Assembly (NCBI GenBank): GCA_963707515.1
Contig: CAVPQI010000003.1
Location: forward strand, 682,001-746,000
Reading direction: 5' to 3'
DNA length: 64,000 bases
Origin: Sva-07 sp963707515
Lineage (GTDB): Bacteria > Actinomycetota > Acidimicrobiia > Acidimicrobiales > Ilumatobacteraceae
Below the pieces are notes generated by a model. It saw only the letters and a list, made by a program, of their open reading frames with translations. It was not told where the DNA came from and did no database searches. Made by a program: the position numbers and the translations under genes. Positions 8,196-16,619 of this stretch are shown one piece after another; positions within the stretch are counted from its first letter, which is position 1, and the number at the start of each line of letters is the position of its first letter.

Positions 8196-8761
8196 GTTGG
8201 TCGTTGCGTGGCGGTCGTGTTGGGTCGGAGGCCGTCGAGGTAGTGGTCGAGTTGGCGGTGTGCGATGGCACGGTCGTCGGCAGGCGCGAGTCCGATCGCC
8301 AGGGGACGGCCGAAGCGGATCGTGGCGAACACGATGTCGCCCACCTCCAGTTCGTCGGTCAACCGGTGGTCGCTGCGCCCACGGGCGAGGAGTTCGCTCA
8401 TCAATGCGTCCGCCCTCGTGCGGAGGTCGGGCCAGTCGGTGTCGTCCAGTAGGGGGTGGATCATGTTCACTGCACCGATCCCGTGATCGAGTGCTGCGTG
8501 CATGTACTGCCGAATCGCGTCCATGCCCTCAGCGCCGGTTTCAATGATTGCCTCCCCGGCCGCGATCGTGCGCTCGAGTACGTGGCGGACCACCGCGTGG
8601 AGTAGCGACTGTCGGTCGGGGAAGTGCCGATACAACGTGCCGATGCCCAGTCCCGCTCGGTCGGCGATTGCGTCGCGAGCCGGCTCGCCTCCCACCTCCA
8701 GAATCAATGCGACCGCGACGTCGAGCAGACGCTCGCGGTTGCGCAGCGCATCAGATCTCAT
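8192..8761 (-). CDS. TetR/AcrR-family transcriptional regulator
   Basis: A 189-residue repressor. The helix-turn-helix is at residues ~25-47 (DAIADRAGLGIGTLYRHFPD) and the remaining helices form a ligand-binding and dimerisation domain that lacks further motifs. The ATG at 8761 is used; a TTG two codons upstream is in frame. It is first in an operon with the FAD monooxygenase, so it probably senses the monooxygenase substrate and represses the operon from the palindrome at 8804-8818. Confidence 0.88.
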   Translation of the reverse strand: MRSDALRNRERLLDVAVALILEVGGEPARDAIADRAGLGIGTLYRHFPDRQSLLHAVVRHVLERTIAAGEAIIETGAEGMDAIRQYMHAALDHGIGAVNMIHPLLDDTDWPDLRTRADALMSELLARGRSDHRLTDELEVGDIVFATIRFGRPLAIGLAPADDRAIAHRQLDHYLDGLRPNTTATQRPT

Positions 8762-8803
8762 TTGCACCGGTCACAGGCACAGTCGTCGATGCGATCATTA
8801 AGC

Positions 8804-8830
8804 GGAGGATAATCCTCCACAACGGAGGAT
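8804..8830. promoter_or_regulatory. TetR operator candidate with extra half-site
   Basis: GGAGGAT-A-ATCCTCC (8804-8818) is a perfect 7-1-7 palindrome 43 bp before the TetR start codon. A third GGAGGAT half-site lies at 8824-8830. On the minus strand TTAATGAT (8796-8803) adjoins it and could be the -10 element that the repressor covers. Confidence 0.6.
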
Positions 8831-8929
8831 GCAACGACTCAGTCCGGCCCGTCTGCATGCGTGACACTCGCCAAGCCATGGAGGCGTTGCGCACCGTGGA
8901 GTGACGTTGACCCGGTTTCTTGGACACCT

Positions 8930-9010
8930 CGCGGGAGCCGGTCGTCGTGCCGGGGGCGGCGCGGGCAATGAAGCGGAAAGTGCCGTCGGCAAGACTGGCT
9001 CCATGCTCCG
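8930..9010. repeat. ~80-bp direct repeat, copy 2
   Basis: Second copy of the element at 2348-2427, same orientation. Here the right end covers the start codon (ATG 9003) of the DUF2207 gene, whereas copy 1 sits with its left end toward a minus-strand gene. The pair encloses the 6.5-kb accessory-looking block. Confidence 0.75.
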
Positions 9011-10793
9011 CACCGTCCGTCCATGGCAGCACGTGATCGTCGGGCTGTCGATCCTGTGCATGACGTTGCTCGCCGGGTTCGGTGTGATCGGCGCCGGCGA
9101 TGAGTCGCTGCTGCGCCCCGAGCACTTCGACGCCAAGCAGGTGACGATCTGGCCCGACGGCACAGGCGGGGTGCGGATCCGCGAAGTCGTCGACATCGAC
9201 TTCGGACCGACCGCACGCCACGGCTACGAGCGCAGCGTGCGCAACGACTACGGCGCACCGATCGACGTGACGGCATCCTCGCCCGACGCCGATGCCACCG
9301 TCGACGCCGTCGACCTCGGATACGAGACGCGGATCCGTCTCGGCGACCCGTACACCACGACGACGGGCCGTCATCGGTACGTGCTCGAGTACACGCTGCC
9401 GGACGCCCAGCTCGACGACGGGGTCCTCGCGCTCGACGTGATCGGCACCGACGAGACGTTCGAGACCGAGCGCTTCGAGGTCGTCCTCACGGGATTCGAC
9501 CTCGACGGTGCGTCGTGCCACACCGGCGACACCGGCACGTTCGGCGGCTGCGAGTTCGTCCGCCAGGACGACGGCAACCTGGTCGCCGTGATCGAGCCGC
9601 TCGAACCCGGGGCGGGCATCACCGTCGACGGCACCCTCGCCGGACTCGTGACGCCGAACCTGCCCGAGCTCCCCGACCAGCCGTCGCCGGTCGAGTTCCG
9701 TCTTCATCCGCTCGGTCTCGTGATGCTCGTGCTCGGCGTGGGCGCCGCGGCGACCGTGTTCTTCGTCGGTCGGCGGGTCGGCAGCAACGACGTCGCCGGC
9801 GGCGGTGCGGCCGACGCAGCGTTCGGTGACCTGCCGCTGCCGGGCGCCGGCCGGGCGCCCGCCGACGTCGCCACCTATCGGGTGCCCGACTCGCGGCTCG
9901 CCGAGATGGCGACGATCGAGTTCGCTCCGCCGCGCGGAATCGAGCCGTGGCAGGCGGCGGTGGTGCTGAACGAGTCGATCGATGAACGCACGGTGATCGC
10001 CTGGTTCTCGGAGATGATCGCCAGCGATGCGATCGTCGTCGACGAAGCCGCCGACGACACCGTCACGTTGCGACGCGGTGGCGCAGTCAATCGGCTGCAC
10101 GCCGTCGATCAGCGCCTCATCGACGAGCTGTTCGCCGACGGCGACGTCGAGCTGGGCGCGTACGACAAGCACTTCGCCCAGACCTGGTCGGCGATCCAGC
10201 GGGAGCAACGGGCCTTCGTCCGTAACGCCGGCTGGTGGACCCGCGGTGGGCCCGGCGCTGGTGGCGGTGCCGGCTGCCTCATCACCCTGGCGGTCGTCGC
10301 CGTCGTCGTGGTCGCCCTCACCGTCTTCGTGTTCTGGATCGTGGCAGCCGGCCAGATGCCGTGGCGGGTGTTGACGTCGGTGCCCGTGGCGCTCGCTGCC
10401 GGCTTCCTCGTGCCGCTCGGCACGGCACTGCTCGCCTACTGGCGGATGTTCGCGTCCCGGTCGGCCACGGGGTCGGCGCTGGCGCTGCGCTCGGAGTCGT
10501 TCCGCCGCTTTCTCGCCTCGAGCGAGGGCCGTCACGTGCAATGGGCATGGGAGAACGGGCTGCTGCGCGAGTACAGCGCCTGGGCGGTGGCGCTCGGTGC
10601 GGCGGACGCCTGGACCGCGGCCATCCGTTCGTCGAACATCCCCGAACCGAACGTCGCCCTCGCCGGACCGCTGGCCGTCTACGCCCACTCGTCGGCGTTC
10701 GCCTCCGCTCGCACCGCGCCGACGAGCTCCGGTGGCGGTGGCGGTGGCGGCGTCGGCGGTGGCGGTGGCGGCGGGAGCTCCGGGTCGTGGTGA
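9003..10793 (+). CDS. DUF2207 membrane protein (YciQ-like)
   Basis: A 596-residue membrane protein. It has an N-terminal signal anchor, a beta-rich extracytoplasmic DUF2207 domain (KQVTIWPDGTGGVRIREV, RHGYERSVRNDY), a membrane helix at about 235-257, a cytoplasmic region and two more helices (~425-475). The C terminus is a long run of glycines ending SSGSW, common in this family. Its function is unknown; related proteins are linked to the cell envelope. The ATG at 9003 lies inside the ~80-bp repeat, and AAGACT 6 nt upstream is only a weak match to the -10 pattern seen elsewhere. Confidence 0.82.
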   Translation: MLRTVRPWQHVIVGLSILCMTLLAGFGVIGAGDESLLRPEHFDAKQVTIWPDGTGGVRIREVVDIDFGPTARHGYERSVRNDYGAPIDVTASSPDADATVDAVDLGYETRIRLGDPYTTTTGRHRYVLEYTLPDAQLDDGVLALDVIGTDETFETERFEVVLTGFDLDGASCHTGDTGTFGGCEFVRQDDGNLVAVIEPLEPGAGITVDGTLAGLVTPNLPELPDQPSPVEFRLHPLGLVMLVLGVGAAATVFFVGRRVGSNDVAGGGAADAAFGDLPLPGAGRAPADVATYRVPDSRLAEMATIEFAPPRGIEPWQAAVVLNESIDERTVIAWFSEMIASDAIVVDEAADDTVTLRRGGAVNRLHAVDQRLIDELFADGDVELGAYDKHFAQTWSAIQREQRAFVRNAGWWTRGGPGAGGGAGCLITLAVVAVVVVALTVFVFWIVAAGQMPWRVLTSVPVALAAGFLVPLGTALLAYWRMFASRSATGSALALRSESFRRFLASSEGRHVQWAWENGLLREYSAWAVALGAADAWTAAIRSSNIPEPNVALAGPLAVYAHSSAFASARTAPTSSGGGGGGGVGGGGGGGSSGSW

Positions 10794-10877
10794 GTCCGCT
10801 CCCGCGCTGACGGCGCCGGTGTCGACGCCGGGCGCCGCGGTCGGTGCCGGTCGCCGGTGTTACGTCGCGGGTCGGGA

Positions 10878-11666
10878 TCAGCGTTGGGCGAGCGGCCACA
10901 TCACGGTGACGAGCTGCTGCAGGACGGCCCGCTGACGGTGGACCACGGCGGCCGACTCCTCGACGAGCCGGGCGTCGACCGGCGTCTGGCTCCGGGTCCG
11001 GAGGTTGGTGTCGATCGCCGCCGCCAACGCCGACAGCGTCTGGGCGAGCCGCTGCCAGTTGTCGCCGTGTCCCGCCGCCCACTGCTGCTGCGCGCCGATC
11101 ACCACGTCGTCGAGTCGCGGGCGCTCGGCGTACCAACGCGCCGTGGCGGCGGTCGGCGCGGCGGCGAGCAACTCGAGCGTCAACTGGTCGTGGATCCACT
11201 GCGCCGTGGTCAGCAGCTGGACCTGCACCGACGGTGGACCTGCGGCGACGGTGGCCCACGCGGCCGTGCGGTGCGTGCTGGTGCGACGGGTCCGGTTGCC
11301 GCGACCGACGAGGGCGGCGATGACGGCGATCAGCACGACGCCGAGCACGACGGCGATGGCGATCGGCTGCCAGTCGATCCCGTCGTCGCCGCCGTCGTCG
11401 ATCGGGGCGACGGTCGGCTCGGGCGACGGGGCAGCGGTCGGGGTCGGCGCCGGCTGCGTCGGTTCCGGCTGCGGTTCGGTGGGCGCTGTCGCCGGATCGG
11501 TGGTCGGCGTCGCCGGGAGCTGGGCGGGTGCCGCTGCGACGACGGCGGTCGCCGTGAGACCATCGAGCGTGCCGGCCAGCGTGCCGCCGAGCGTGCCGGT
11601 GAGGCCGATGACGGCGACGGCGACGAACCGGCCCACCTGGCGAACCGGACGATGCCCCCATGTCAT
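10878..11666 (-). CDS. Membrane protein with Pro/Thr-rich stalk, unknown function
   Basis: 262 residues from the ATG at 11666. A hydrophobic N-terminal segment suggests a signal peptide. It is followed by a stalk rich in P, T and A (about residues 45-90), one clear membrane helix (WQPIAIAVVLGVVLIAVIAA) and a C-terminal helical cytoplasmic domain with several Gln/Trp-rich helices (ARWYAERP, WAAGHGDNWQRLAQTL). I recognise no family. The downstream 10794-10877 interval holds nothing notable. Confidence 0.65.
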   Translation of the reverse strand: MTWGHRPVRQVGRFVAVAVIGLTGTLGGTLAGTLDGLTATAVVAAAPAQLPATPTTDPATAPTEPQPEPTQPAPTPTAAPSPEPTVAPIDDGGDDGIDWQPIAIAVVLGVVLIAVIAALVGRGNRTRRTSTHRTAAWATVAAGPPSVQVQLLTTAQWIHDQLTLELLAAAPTAATARWYAERPRLDDVVIGAQQQWAAGHGDNWQRLAQTLSALAAAIDTNLRTRSQTPVDARLVEESAAVVHRQRAVLQQLVTVMWPLAQR

Positions 11667-11673
11667 CGCGGCG

Positions 11674-11679
11674 ACCCTA
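11674..11679 (-). promoter_or_regulatory. -10 element (TAGGGT) for the 11666 start
   Basis: Minus-strand TAGGGT ends 7 nt before the ATG at 11666, supporting that start and a leaderless transcript. Confidence 0.5.
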
Positions 11680-11708
11680 CATCCGCCACCGACGACGTCC
11701 GGACCCAA

Positions 11709-11739
11709 CGAACGCTTGGGGACGGGTCCCGAACGTTCG
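11709..11739 (-). terminator. Imperfect hairpin downstream of prfC
   Basis: CGAACG...CGTTCG arms enclose a GGGGAC / GTCCC inner stem with a bulge. It lies 22 bp after the prfC stop and before the next gene's promoter. No T-run follows. It shares its GGGAC/GTCCC-type heart with the hairpins at 24949, 34324 and 58152. Confidence 0.5.
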
Positions 11740-11760
11740 CTAATCGCCTCGGGCGTCGGG

Positions 11761-13341
11761 TCAGCCGGCGATGATGTGCTCGAGCGTCAGCTCGGGCTCG
11801 TTCTGCTCGATGCGCGCCAGTGCGTACTTGTTCTCGAACAGGGCGACGAGATGTCCGTCGAGCCGCGACAGGATGCGCACGCCGGGCTTCTCGCGCAGCG
11901 CGTCTGCCGACGCCTTGTCGGTGAGACGGATCGCCTGGTACGGCGCGGACACGATCTCGCTCGGGGCGTTGAACTCGAACTCGAGGCGGTTGGCGAACAC
12001 GTCGAACTGCAGCTGACCGACCGCCGCGAGCACCGGCGAGGCGTCGCCCCAGTCCGGGTCCTTGAGCACCTGGACGACGCCCTCTTCGTTGAGCTGGTCG
12101 AGACCTTTGCGGAACTGCTTGAACTTGCCGGTGTCGCGGGGTCGCGCCGTGGCGAACACCTCCGGGGCGAACGACGGGATCGGCGGGAAGCGCACCGGCG
12201 GGCCGGCGTCGTCGTAGAGCGTGTCGCCGATGTTCAACCCGGTGGCGTTGACGAGACCGACGACGTCGCCCGGGAACGCTTCGTCGATCGTCGTGCGCTC
12301 GGCGCCGAACACCGTCGAGGCGTACTTGGTGGCGAACGGCTTGCGGGTGCGCTCGCACGTCATCACCATGCCGCGGTCGAAGCGGCCCGAGCAGATGCGG
12401 GCGAAGGCGATGCGGTCGCGGTGGTTGCGGTCCATGTTCGCCTGCACCTTGAACACGAACGCCGAGCACGGTTCGTCGAGGTGGCGTGGCTTGTCGTCGA
12501 CGTCGAGCCGCGCCGTCGGCGCCGGGGCGAGGTCGACGATCGCGTCGAGCAGATGGCGGACACCGAAGTTGGTCAGCGCCGAACCGGCGAACACCGGGGT
12601 CGACTGGCCGGCGAGGAACGACGGCAGGTCGACGTCGGCGCCCATCGCCGACAGCAACTCGGTCTCCTCGACGCTCTTGATCCAGTCGCGACCTTCCTCG
12701 GCGGCGGCGCGCTCGGCGGGCACGTCCTCTTCGGGCGCGATCTGTGAGCCGCGAGCGACGCGGGTGAAGCGGGTGAACACGTCGGTGCGGCGGTCGATGA
12801 CGCCGCGCAGATCACCGAACGTGCCGACGGGCCAGGTGGCCGGTGTCGGTCGCAGGCCGATCTGCTCCTCGATCTGGTCGAGCAACTCCAACGGCTCCAT
12901 GCCCGGCCGGTCGAGCTTGTTGAGGAACGTGATCACCGGCAGGTTGCGCGAGCGGCAGACCTCGAACAGCTTGAGCGTCTGCGGTTCGATGCCCTTGGCC
13001 GAGTCGAGCACCATCACCACGGCGTCGACGGCCGACAACACGCGGTAGGTGTCCTCGGAGAAGTCGCGGTGGCCGGGCGTGTCGAGCAGGTTCAGTTCGT
13101 GGTCGCGGTAGGGGAAGTTGAGCGCCGTCGAGGTGATCGAGATGCCCCGCTTCTGCTCCATGTCCATCCAGTCCGACGTCGCCGACTTGCGACCCTCGTG
13201 CGCCTTGACCGCGCCACCGGAGGTGATCGCACCGGCATAGAGAAGGAACTTCTCGGTGAGTGTCGTCTTGCCCGCGTCGGGGTGGCTGATGATGGCGAAC
13301 GTGCGGCGGCGCGTCGCCTCGGCGATCACCTGGGCGGACAT
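11761..13341 (-). CDS. prfC: Peptide chain release factor 3 (RF3)
   Basis: A 526-residue translational GTPase that recycles RF1/RF2 after peptide release. G1 is SHPDAGKT (residues 19-26), G2 includes RGISITS, G3 is DTPGH and G4 is NKLD. The RF3-specific C-terminal blocks GAVGQLQFDV and ENKYALARI are present in the normal order and length. The ATG at 13341 follows a TAGCCT -10 element by 7 nt. It is divergent from the aminotransferase gene, only 25 bp apart, and the two -10 elements overlap. Confidence 0.95.
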   Translation of the reverse strand: MSAQVIAEATRRRTFAIISHPDAGKTTLTEKFLLYAGAITSGGAVKAHEGRKSATSDWMDMEQKRGISITSTALNFPYRDHELNLLDTPGHRDFSEDTYRVLSAVDAVVMVLDSAKGIEPQTLKLFEVCRSRNLPVITFLNKLDRPGMEPLELLDQIEEQIGLRPTPATWPVGTFGDLRGVIDRRTDVFTRFTRVARGSQIAPEEDVPAERAAAEEGRDWIKSVEETELLSAMGADVDLPSFLAGQSTPVFAGSALTNFGVRHLLDAIVDLAPAPTARLDVDDKPRHLDEPCSAFVFKVQANMDRNHRDRIAFARICSGRFDRGMVMTCERTRKPFATKYASTVFGAERTTIDEAFPGDVVGLVNATGLNIGDTLYDDAGPPVRFPPIPSFAPEVFATARPRDTGKFKQFRKGLDQLNEEGVVQVLKDPDWGDASPVLAAVGQLQFDVFANRLEFEFNAPSEIVSAPYQAIRLTDKASADALREKPGVRILSRLDGHLVALFENKYALARIEQNEPELTLEHIIAG

Positions 13342-13348
13342 CGGATCG

Positions 13349-13354
13349 AGGCTA
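13349..13354 (-). promoter_or_regulatory. -10 element (TAGCCT) of prfC
   Basis: Minus-strand TAGCCT ends 7 nt before the prfC ATG. It shares its TA step with the plus-strand -10 at 13353-13358, so the two promoters cannot both be occupied at once. Confidence 0.55.
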
Positions 13355-13358
13355 CCGT
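13353..13358 (+). promoter_or_regulatory. -10 element (TACCGT) of the aminotransferase gene
   Basis: TACCGT ends 8 nt before GTG 13367 and supports that codon as the start in preference to ATG 13397. Confidence 0.55.
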
Positions 13359-13366
13359 CGGCGCTC

Positions 13367-14701
13367 GTGATCGACCGGGGCCGCCTTGCCGTGCTGATGG
13401 CCGCCGAGATGCAGCGCTTCGTCGACCTCCATCCGCGTTCCGCCGAGCTCGCCGCCGACGGTCGGCGGCACCTCGTGGCGGGCGTCCCGATGCCGTGGAT
13501 GACCCGCTGGCCGGGTGCGTTCGCAGTGCACGTCGCCGAGGCGTCGGGTTCGCGGTTCGTCGACGTCGATGGCATCGAGTACGTCGACTTCTGCCTCGGC
13601 GACACCGGCGCGATGACCGGGCACCGCGTCGCCGGGGCGATGGCAGCGGCGGCGCAGGCGTCGACGACGATGCTGCCGAGCGACGACGCGGCGTGGGTGG
13701 GTGGCGAACTGCACCGCCGCTTCGGCGTCGCCAAGTGGCAGCTGACGACATCGGCGACCGATGCCAACCGGTTCGTGCTGCGCTTCGCCCGCCACGTCAC
13801 CGGACGTCCGAAGGTCGCCGTGATCGACTGGTGCTACCACGGCACGGTCGACGAGACGCTGGCGATCCTCGATGCCGAGGGTCGGGTCGTCAGCCGGCCC
13901 GGCGCCATCGGACCGCAGGTCGATCCGGCGTCGACGACGCGCGTCGTGCCGTTCAACGACGTCGACGCCCTCGACCGCGCCCTCGCCCACGGCGACGTCG
14001 CGGCGCTGCTGATGGAGCCGGCGCTGACGAACATCGGCATCGTCCTGCCCGACCACGGCTATCTCGACGCCGTCCGTGACCTGACCCGCCGTCACGGCGT
14101 GCTCCTGGTGATCGACGAGACGCACACGATCTCTGCCGGTCCCGGCGGGTGCACGCAGGCGTGGGCGCTCGAACCCGATGTCGTCGTGATCGGCAAGCCG
14201 ATCGGCGGCGGGTTCCCGGTCGCCGCCTACGGCCTGTCCGACGACGTCGCCGAACGGGTGGAGCCGATGCTCCACGGCCACGACGCCGACGTCGGCGGGG
14301 TCGGCGGCACGCTGGCGGGCAGTGCGATGGCCACGGCGGCGATCCGCGCCACGCTGTCGACGTCGCTCCTCGACGCCGACTACGCGCGGACGATCCCGCT
14401 CGCGACACGCTGGACCGATGGCGTCGCCGCAGCGATCGGGGTTGCCGGTCTGCCGTGGTCGGTGCAGCAGCTCGGCTGCCGCGCCGAGTACTGGTTCTGT
14501 CCGCCTCCCACCGACGGCGCCACCGCAGCGGCCGCGGTCGACGACGAGCTCGATGCGTTCATGCACCTGTGGGCGCTCAACCGGGGCGTGCTGATGACTC
14601 CGTTCCACAACATGGCCCTCCTCTCGTCGTCGCACAGCACCGCCGACGTCGATGCCCACACCGACGTCTTCACCGCTGCCGTCACCGCCCTGTTGCGCTG
14701 A
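13367..14701 (+). CDS. Class III PLP-dependent aminotransferase (HemL-like)
   Basis: 444 residues of fold-type I aminotransferase. FVDVDGIEYVDFCLGDTGAM opens the catalytic domain, VIDETHTIS carries the PLP-ring Asp, and VIGKPIGGGFPVAAYG holds the Schiff-base lysine. The arrangement is that of glutamate-1-semialdehyde aminomutase relatives, but the gene is outside any haem cluster. Such relatives are usually annotated only as aspartate aminotransferase family or acetylornithine-like, and the substrate is unclear. It is followed 82 bp later by the sirtuin gene on the same strand; a shared transcript is possible. Confidence 0.82.
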   Translation: MIDRGRLAVLMAAEMQRFVDLHPRSAELAADGRRHLVAGVPMPWMTRWPGAFAVHVAEASGSRFVDVDGIEYVDFCLGDTGAMTGHRVAGAMAAAAQASTTMLPSDDAAWVGGELHRRFGVAKWQLTTSATDANRFVLRFARHVTGRPKVAVIDWCYHGTVDETLAILDAEGRVVSRPGAIGPQVDPASTTRVVPFNDVDALDRALAHGDVAALLMEPALTNIGIVLPDHGYLDAVRDLTRRHGVLLVIDETHTISAGPGGCTQAWALEPDVVVIGKPIGGGFPVAAYGLSDDVAERVEPMLHGHDADVGGVGGTLAGSAMATAAIRATLSTSLLDADYARTIPLATRWTDGVAAAIGVAGLPWSVQQLGCRAEYWFCPPPTDGATAAAAVDDELDAFMHLWALNRGVLMTPFHNMALLSSSHSTADVDAHTDVFTAAVTALLR

Positions 14702-14783
14702 GAGGTGAGCGCCGTGCCTGCACGCGATCCTCGCCGCAGGATCGGGGTTGCCGGGCGGGGAGGGGGACGGCCACAGTGGGTCG

Positions 14784-15536
14784 ATGGTCGATCTGGTGAA
14801 CGCTGCCCGTGAAGTGGTGCGCGACGCCGAGCGCATCGTCGTGCTCACCGGTGCCGGCATCTCCACCGATTCGGGTATCCCCGACTTCCGCGGGCCGAAC
14901 GGGGTGTGGACGAAGAACCCCGGCGCCGAGAAACGGGCGACGATCCAGCACTATCTCGCCGACCCCGCGGCGCGTGTCTCGGCATGGCAGAGCCGCCTGG
15001 CGATGGGTGCCTGGACGGCGGAGCCGAACGCCGGTCACCGGGCGATCGTCAACCTGCAAGAACGCGGTCAGCTGCTCGCCGTCATCACCCAGAACGTCGA
15101 CGGACTGCACCAGAAGGCGGGCACCGATCCGGACAAGGTCGTCGAGGTTCACGGCACCGTCTGGTTCACCCGCTGCTGGGACTGTCAGGACCGCCGACCG
15201 ATGGAGGAGACGCTCGACCGTGTGCGCGCCGGCGAGGCCGACCCGCCGTGCCGCGTCTGCGGCGGGATCCTGAAGAGCGACACGATCAGCTTCGGCCAGT
15301 CGCTGATCCCGGCCGTCATCGACCGCGCCTTCGAGGTCAGCGAGGCCTGCGACGTGATGCTCGCCGTCGGTTCCACACTCGGCGTCTACCCGGCGGCGAG
15401 CTGCGTGCCGCTCGCCAAGCAGCGCGGGGCCGGCGTCATCATCGTCAACGGCGGGCCGACCGGGATGGACGGCGTCGCCGACTGGCTGCTCGTCGGCCAG
15501 ATCGCCGACATCCTGCCGGCGCTCGTCGCCGATTGA
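14784..15536 (+). CDS. NAD-dependent protein deacylase (sirtuin)
   Basis: 250 residues. GAGISTDSGIPDFRG (about 25-39) binds NAD, QNVDGLHQKAG is the next conserved block, and VEVHGTV supplies the catalytic His. Two CxxC pairs (CWDC and CRVC) hold the structural zinc. This class III deacylase removes acyl groups from lysines using NAD. The ATG at 14784 gives the usual N terminus; CACAGT 6 nt upstream is a weak -10. No acetyltransferase or acetyl-CoA synthetase is adjacent, so its target is not indicated by context. Confidence 0.9.
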   Translation: MVDLVNAAREVVRDAERIVVLTGAGISTDSGIPDFRGPNGVWTKNPGAEKRATIQHYLADPAARVSAWQSRLAMGAWTAEPNAGHRAIVNLQERGQLLAVITQNVDGLHQKAGTDPDKVVEVHGTVWFTRCWDCQDRRPMEETLDRVRAGEADPPCRVCGGILKSDTISFGQSLIPAVIDRAFEVSEACDVMLAVGSTLGVYPAASCVPLAKQRGAGVIIVNGGPTGMDGVADWLLVGQIADILPALVAD

Positions 15537-15545
15537 GCAGCAGCG

Positions 15546-16463
15546 TCAGCGGGCTCGGGGCGCCGTGGAGCGGCTGGCGAGCAGGGCGCCGGCGACGACC
15601 ACGACGACGCCGCCCACCTGCACAGCGTTGACGACGTCGTCGCGGAACACGACGCCGAGGACGAGCGCCACGACCGGCACGAGATAGGTGATGAACGAGG
15701 CCCGGGTCGGCCCCACGCGCCCGACGAGCGTGCCCATCAGGGCGAACGCGATGCCGGTCCCGACGATGCCGAGCGTGGCGACCGCGACGAACGGACCGGT
15801 CTCCCAGTGGGCGTCCTGCACGCCCCACAGCCCGTATGGCGCGGTCCACACGGTCGCCAGGCCGAGCATCTTGGCCATCAGGTTGACCGAGCCGTAGCGC
15901 AGTTGCAGCGGGGCGGCCATGTTGACGGCGAAGCCGTAACAGATCGTCGCCAACACGATGAGACCGACGCCGAGGGCTGCGCTCGAGCCGTCGTCGAGCG
16001 ACGGCACGCTGATCAGGATCACGCCACCGAAGCCGACGCCGATGCCCGCCAGCTGGGCGCCGCGGGTCGGCCGCCCCCACACCAGCCAGGCGAACAAGGC
16101 AGCAAAGATCGGGGTGGCGCCGTTGAGCAGGCCGGCGATGGCCGAGCTGATGTGCTGCTCGGCGATCGGGAACAGCGTGAACGGGATCGCCACCCAGAGG
16201 ATCGACAGCAAGACCAGACGTCCCCGGTCGTCGGCGGCGATCGGGATGCGCGGGCGCGGGATCACCGCCAGTGCCAGGGCGCCGAGGCCGACGCGCAAGA
16301 GCGTGACGAGTCCGGGCGGCATGGCGTCGAGGCCGATGTCGATGAACAGGAACGAGGCGCCCCAGATGCCCGAGACGGCGAGGAACAGGGCCCAGTCGGT
16401 CGTTCCGAAGCGATCGTCGGCGGGGGTGCCGGGGGTGGCCGGGGGAGAGGACACGGTGGCCAC
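15546..16463 (-). CDS. EamA/DMT-family transporter
   Basis: A ten-helix inner-membrane exporter of about 305 residues made of two EamA repeats (FLAVSGIWGASFLFI... and VGLIVLATICYGFA...). The EAM-type signature GLLNGATPIFAALFA closes the first repeat. DMT proteins export amino acids or metabolites, but the substrate is unknown. GTG 16463 is chosen because the minus strand has TACGTT 6 nt upstream; GTG 16454 is three codons inside. It converges with the sirtuin gene. Confidence 0.82.
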   Translation of the reverse strand: MATVSSPPATPGTPADDRFGTTDWALFLAVSGIWGASFLFIDIGLDAMPPGLVTLLRVGLGALALAVIPRPRIPIAADDRGRLVLLSILWVAIPFTLFPIAEQHISSAIAGLLNGATPIFAALFAWLVWGRPTRGAQLAGIGVGFGGVILISVPSLDDGSSAALGVGLIVLATICYGFAVNMAAPLQLRYGSVNLMAKMLGLATVWTAPYGLWGVQDAHWETGPFVAVATLGIVGTGIAFALMGTLVGRVGPTRASFITYLVPVVALVLGVVFRDDVVNAVQVGGVVVVVAGALLASRSTAPRAR

Positions 16464-16469
16464 GTCGGC

Positions 16470-16475
16470 AACGTA
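16470..16475 (-). promoter_or_regulatory. -10 element (TACGTT) of the DMT transporter gene
   Basis: Minus-strand TACGTT ends 6 nt before GTG 16463. Confidence 0.5.
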
Positions 16476-16606
16476 GCAACGCGCCAGCGGCCGCGGCCGG
16501 TGCATTCCGGCGGGACGGATCGGCGTCGGGACGAGATGGCCTTCTCCCCGGCGTTGGCGCCCGTGTCGCCCGACGTTCGGGCTGGCCGAAATCCCGACTC
16601 GTTGGG

Positions 16607-16612
16607 TAGGCT
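16607..16612 (+). promoter_or_regulatory. -10 element (TAGGCT) of the rhodanese-MoeB gene
   Basis: TAGGCT ends 7 nt before the ATG at 16620; no ribosome binding site is present between them. Confidence 0.55.
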
Positions 16613-16619
16613 TTTCGTC

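Noticed and set aside
8751..10688. Minus-strand 645-codon frame joining the TetR region to DUF2207
   Set aside because: It is antisense to DUF2207 and has no protein-like signal; its apparent similarity to the 2.4-kb region comes only from the ~80-bp repeat.
13352..14866. Minus-strand 504-codon frame opposite the aminotransferase
   Set aside because: Low-complexity antisense frame; the plus strand carries complete PLP-enzyme motifs.
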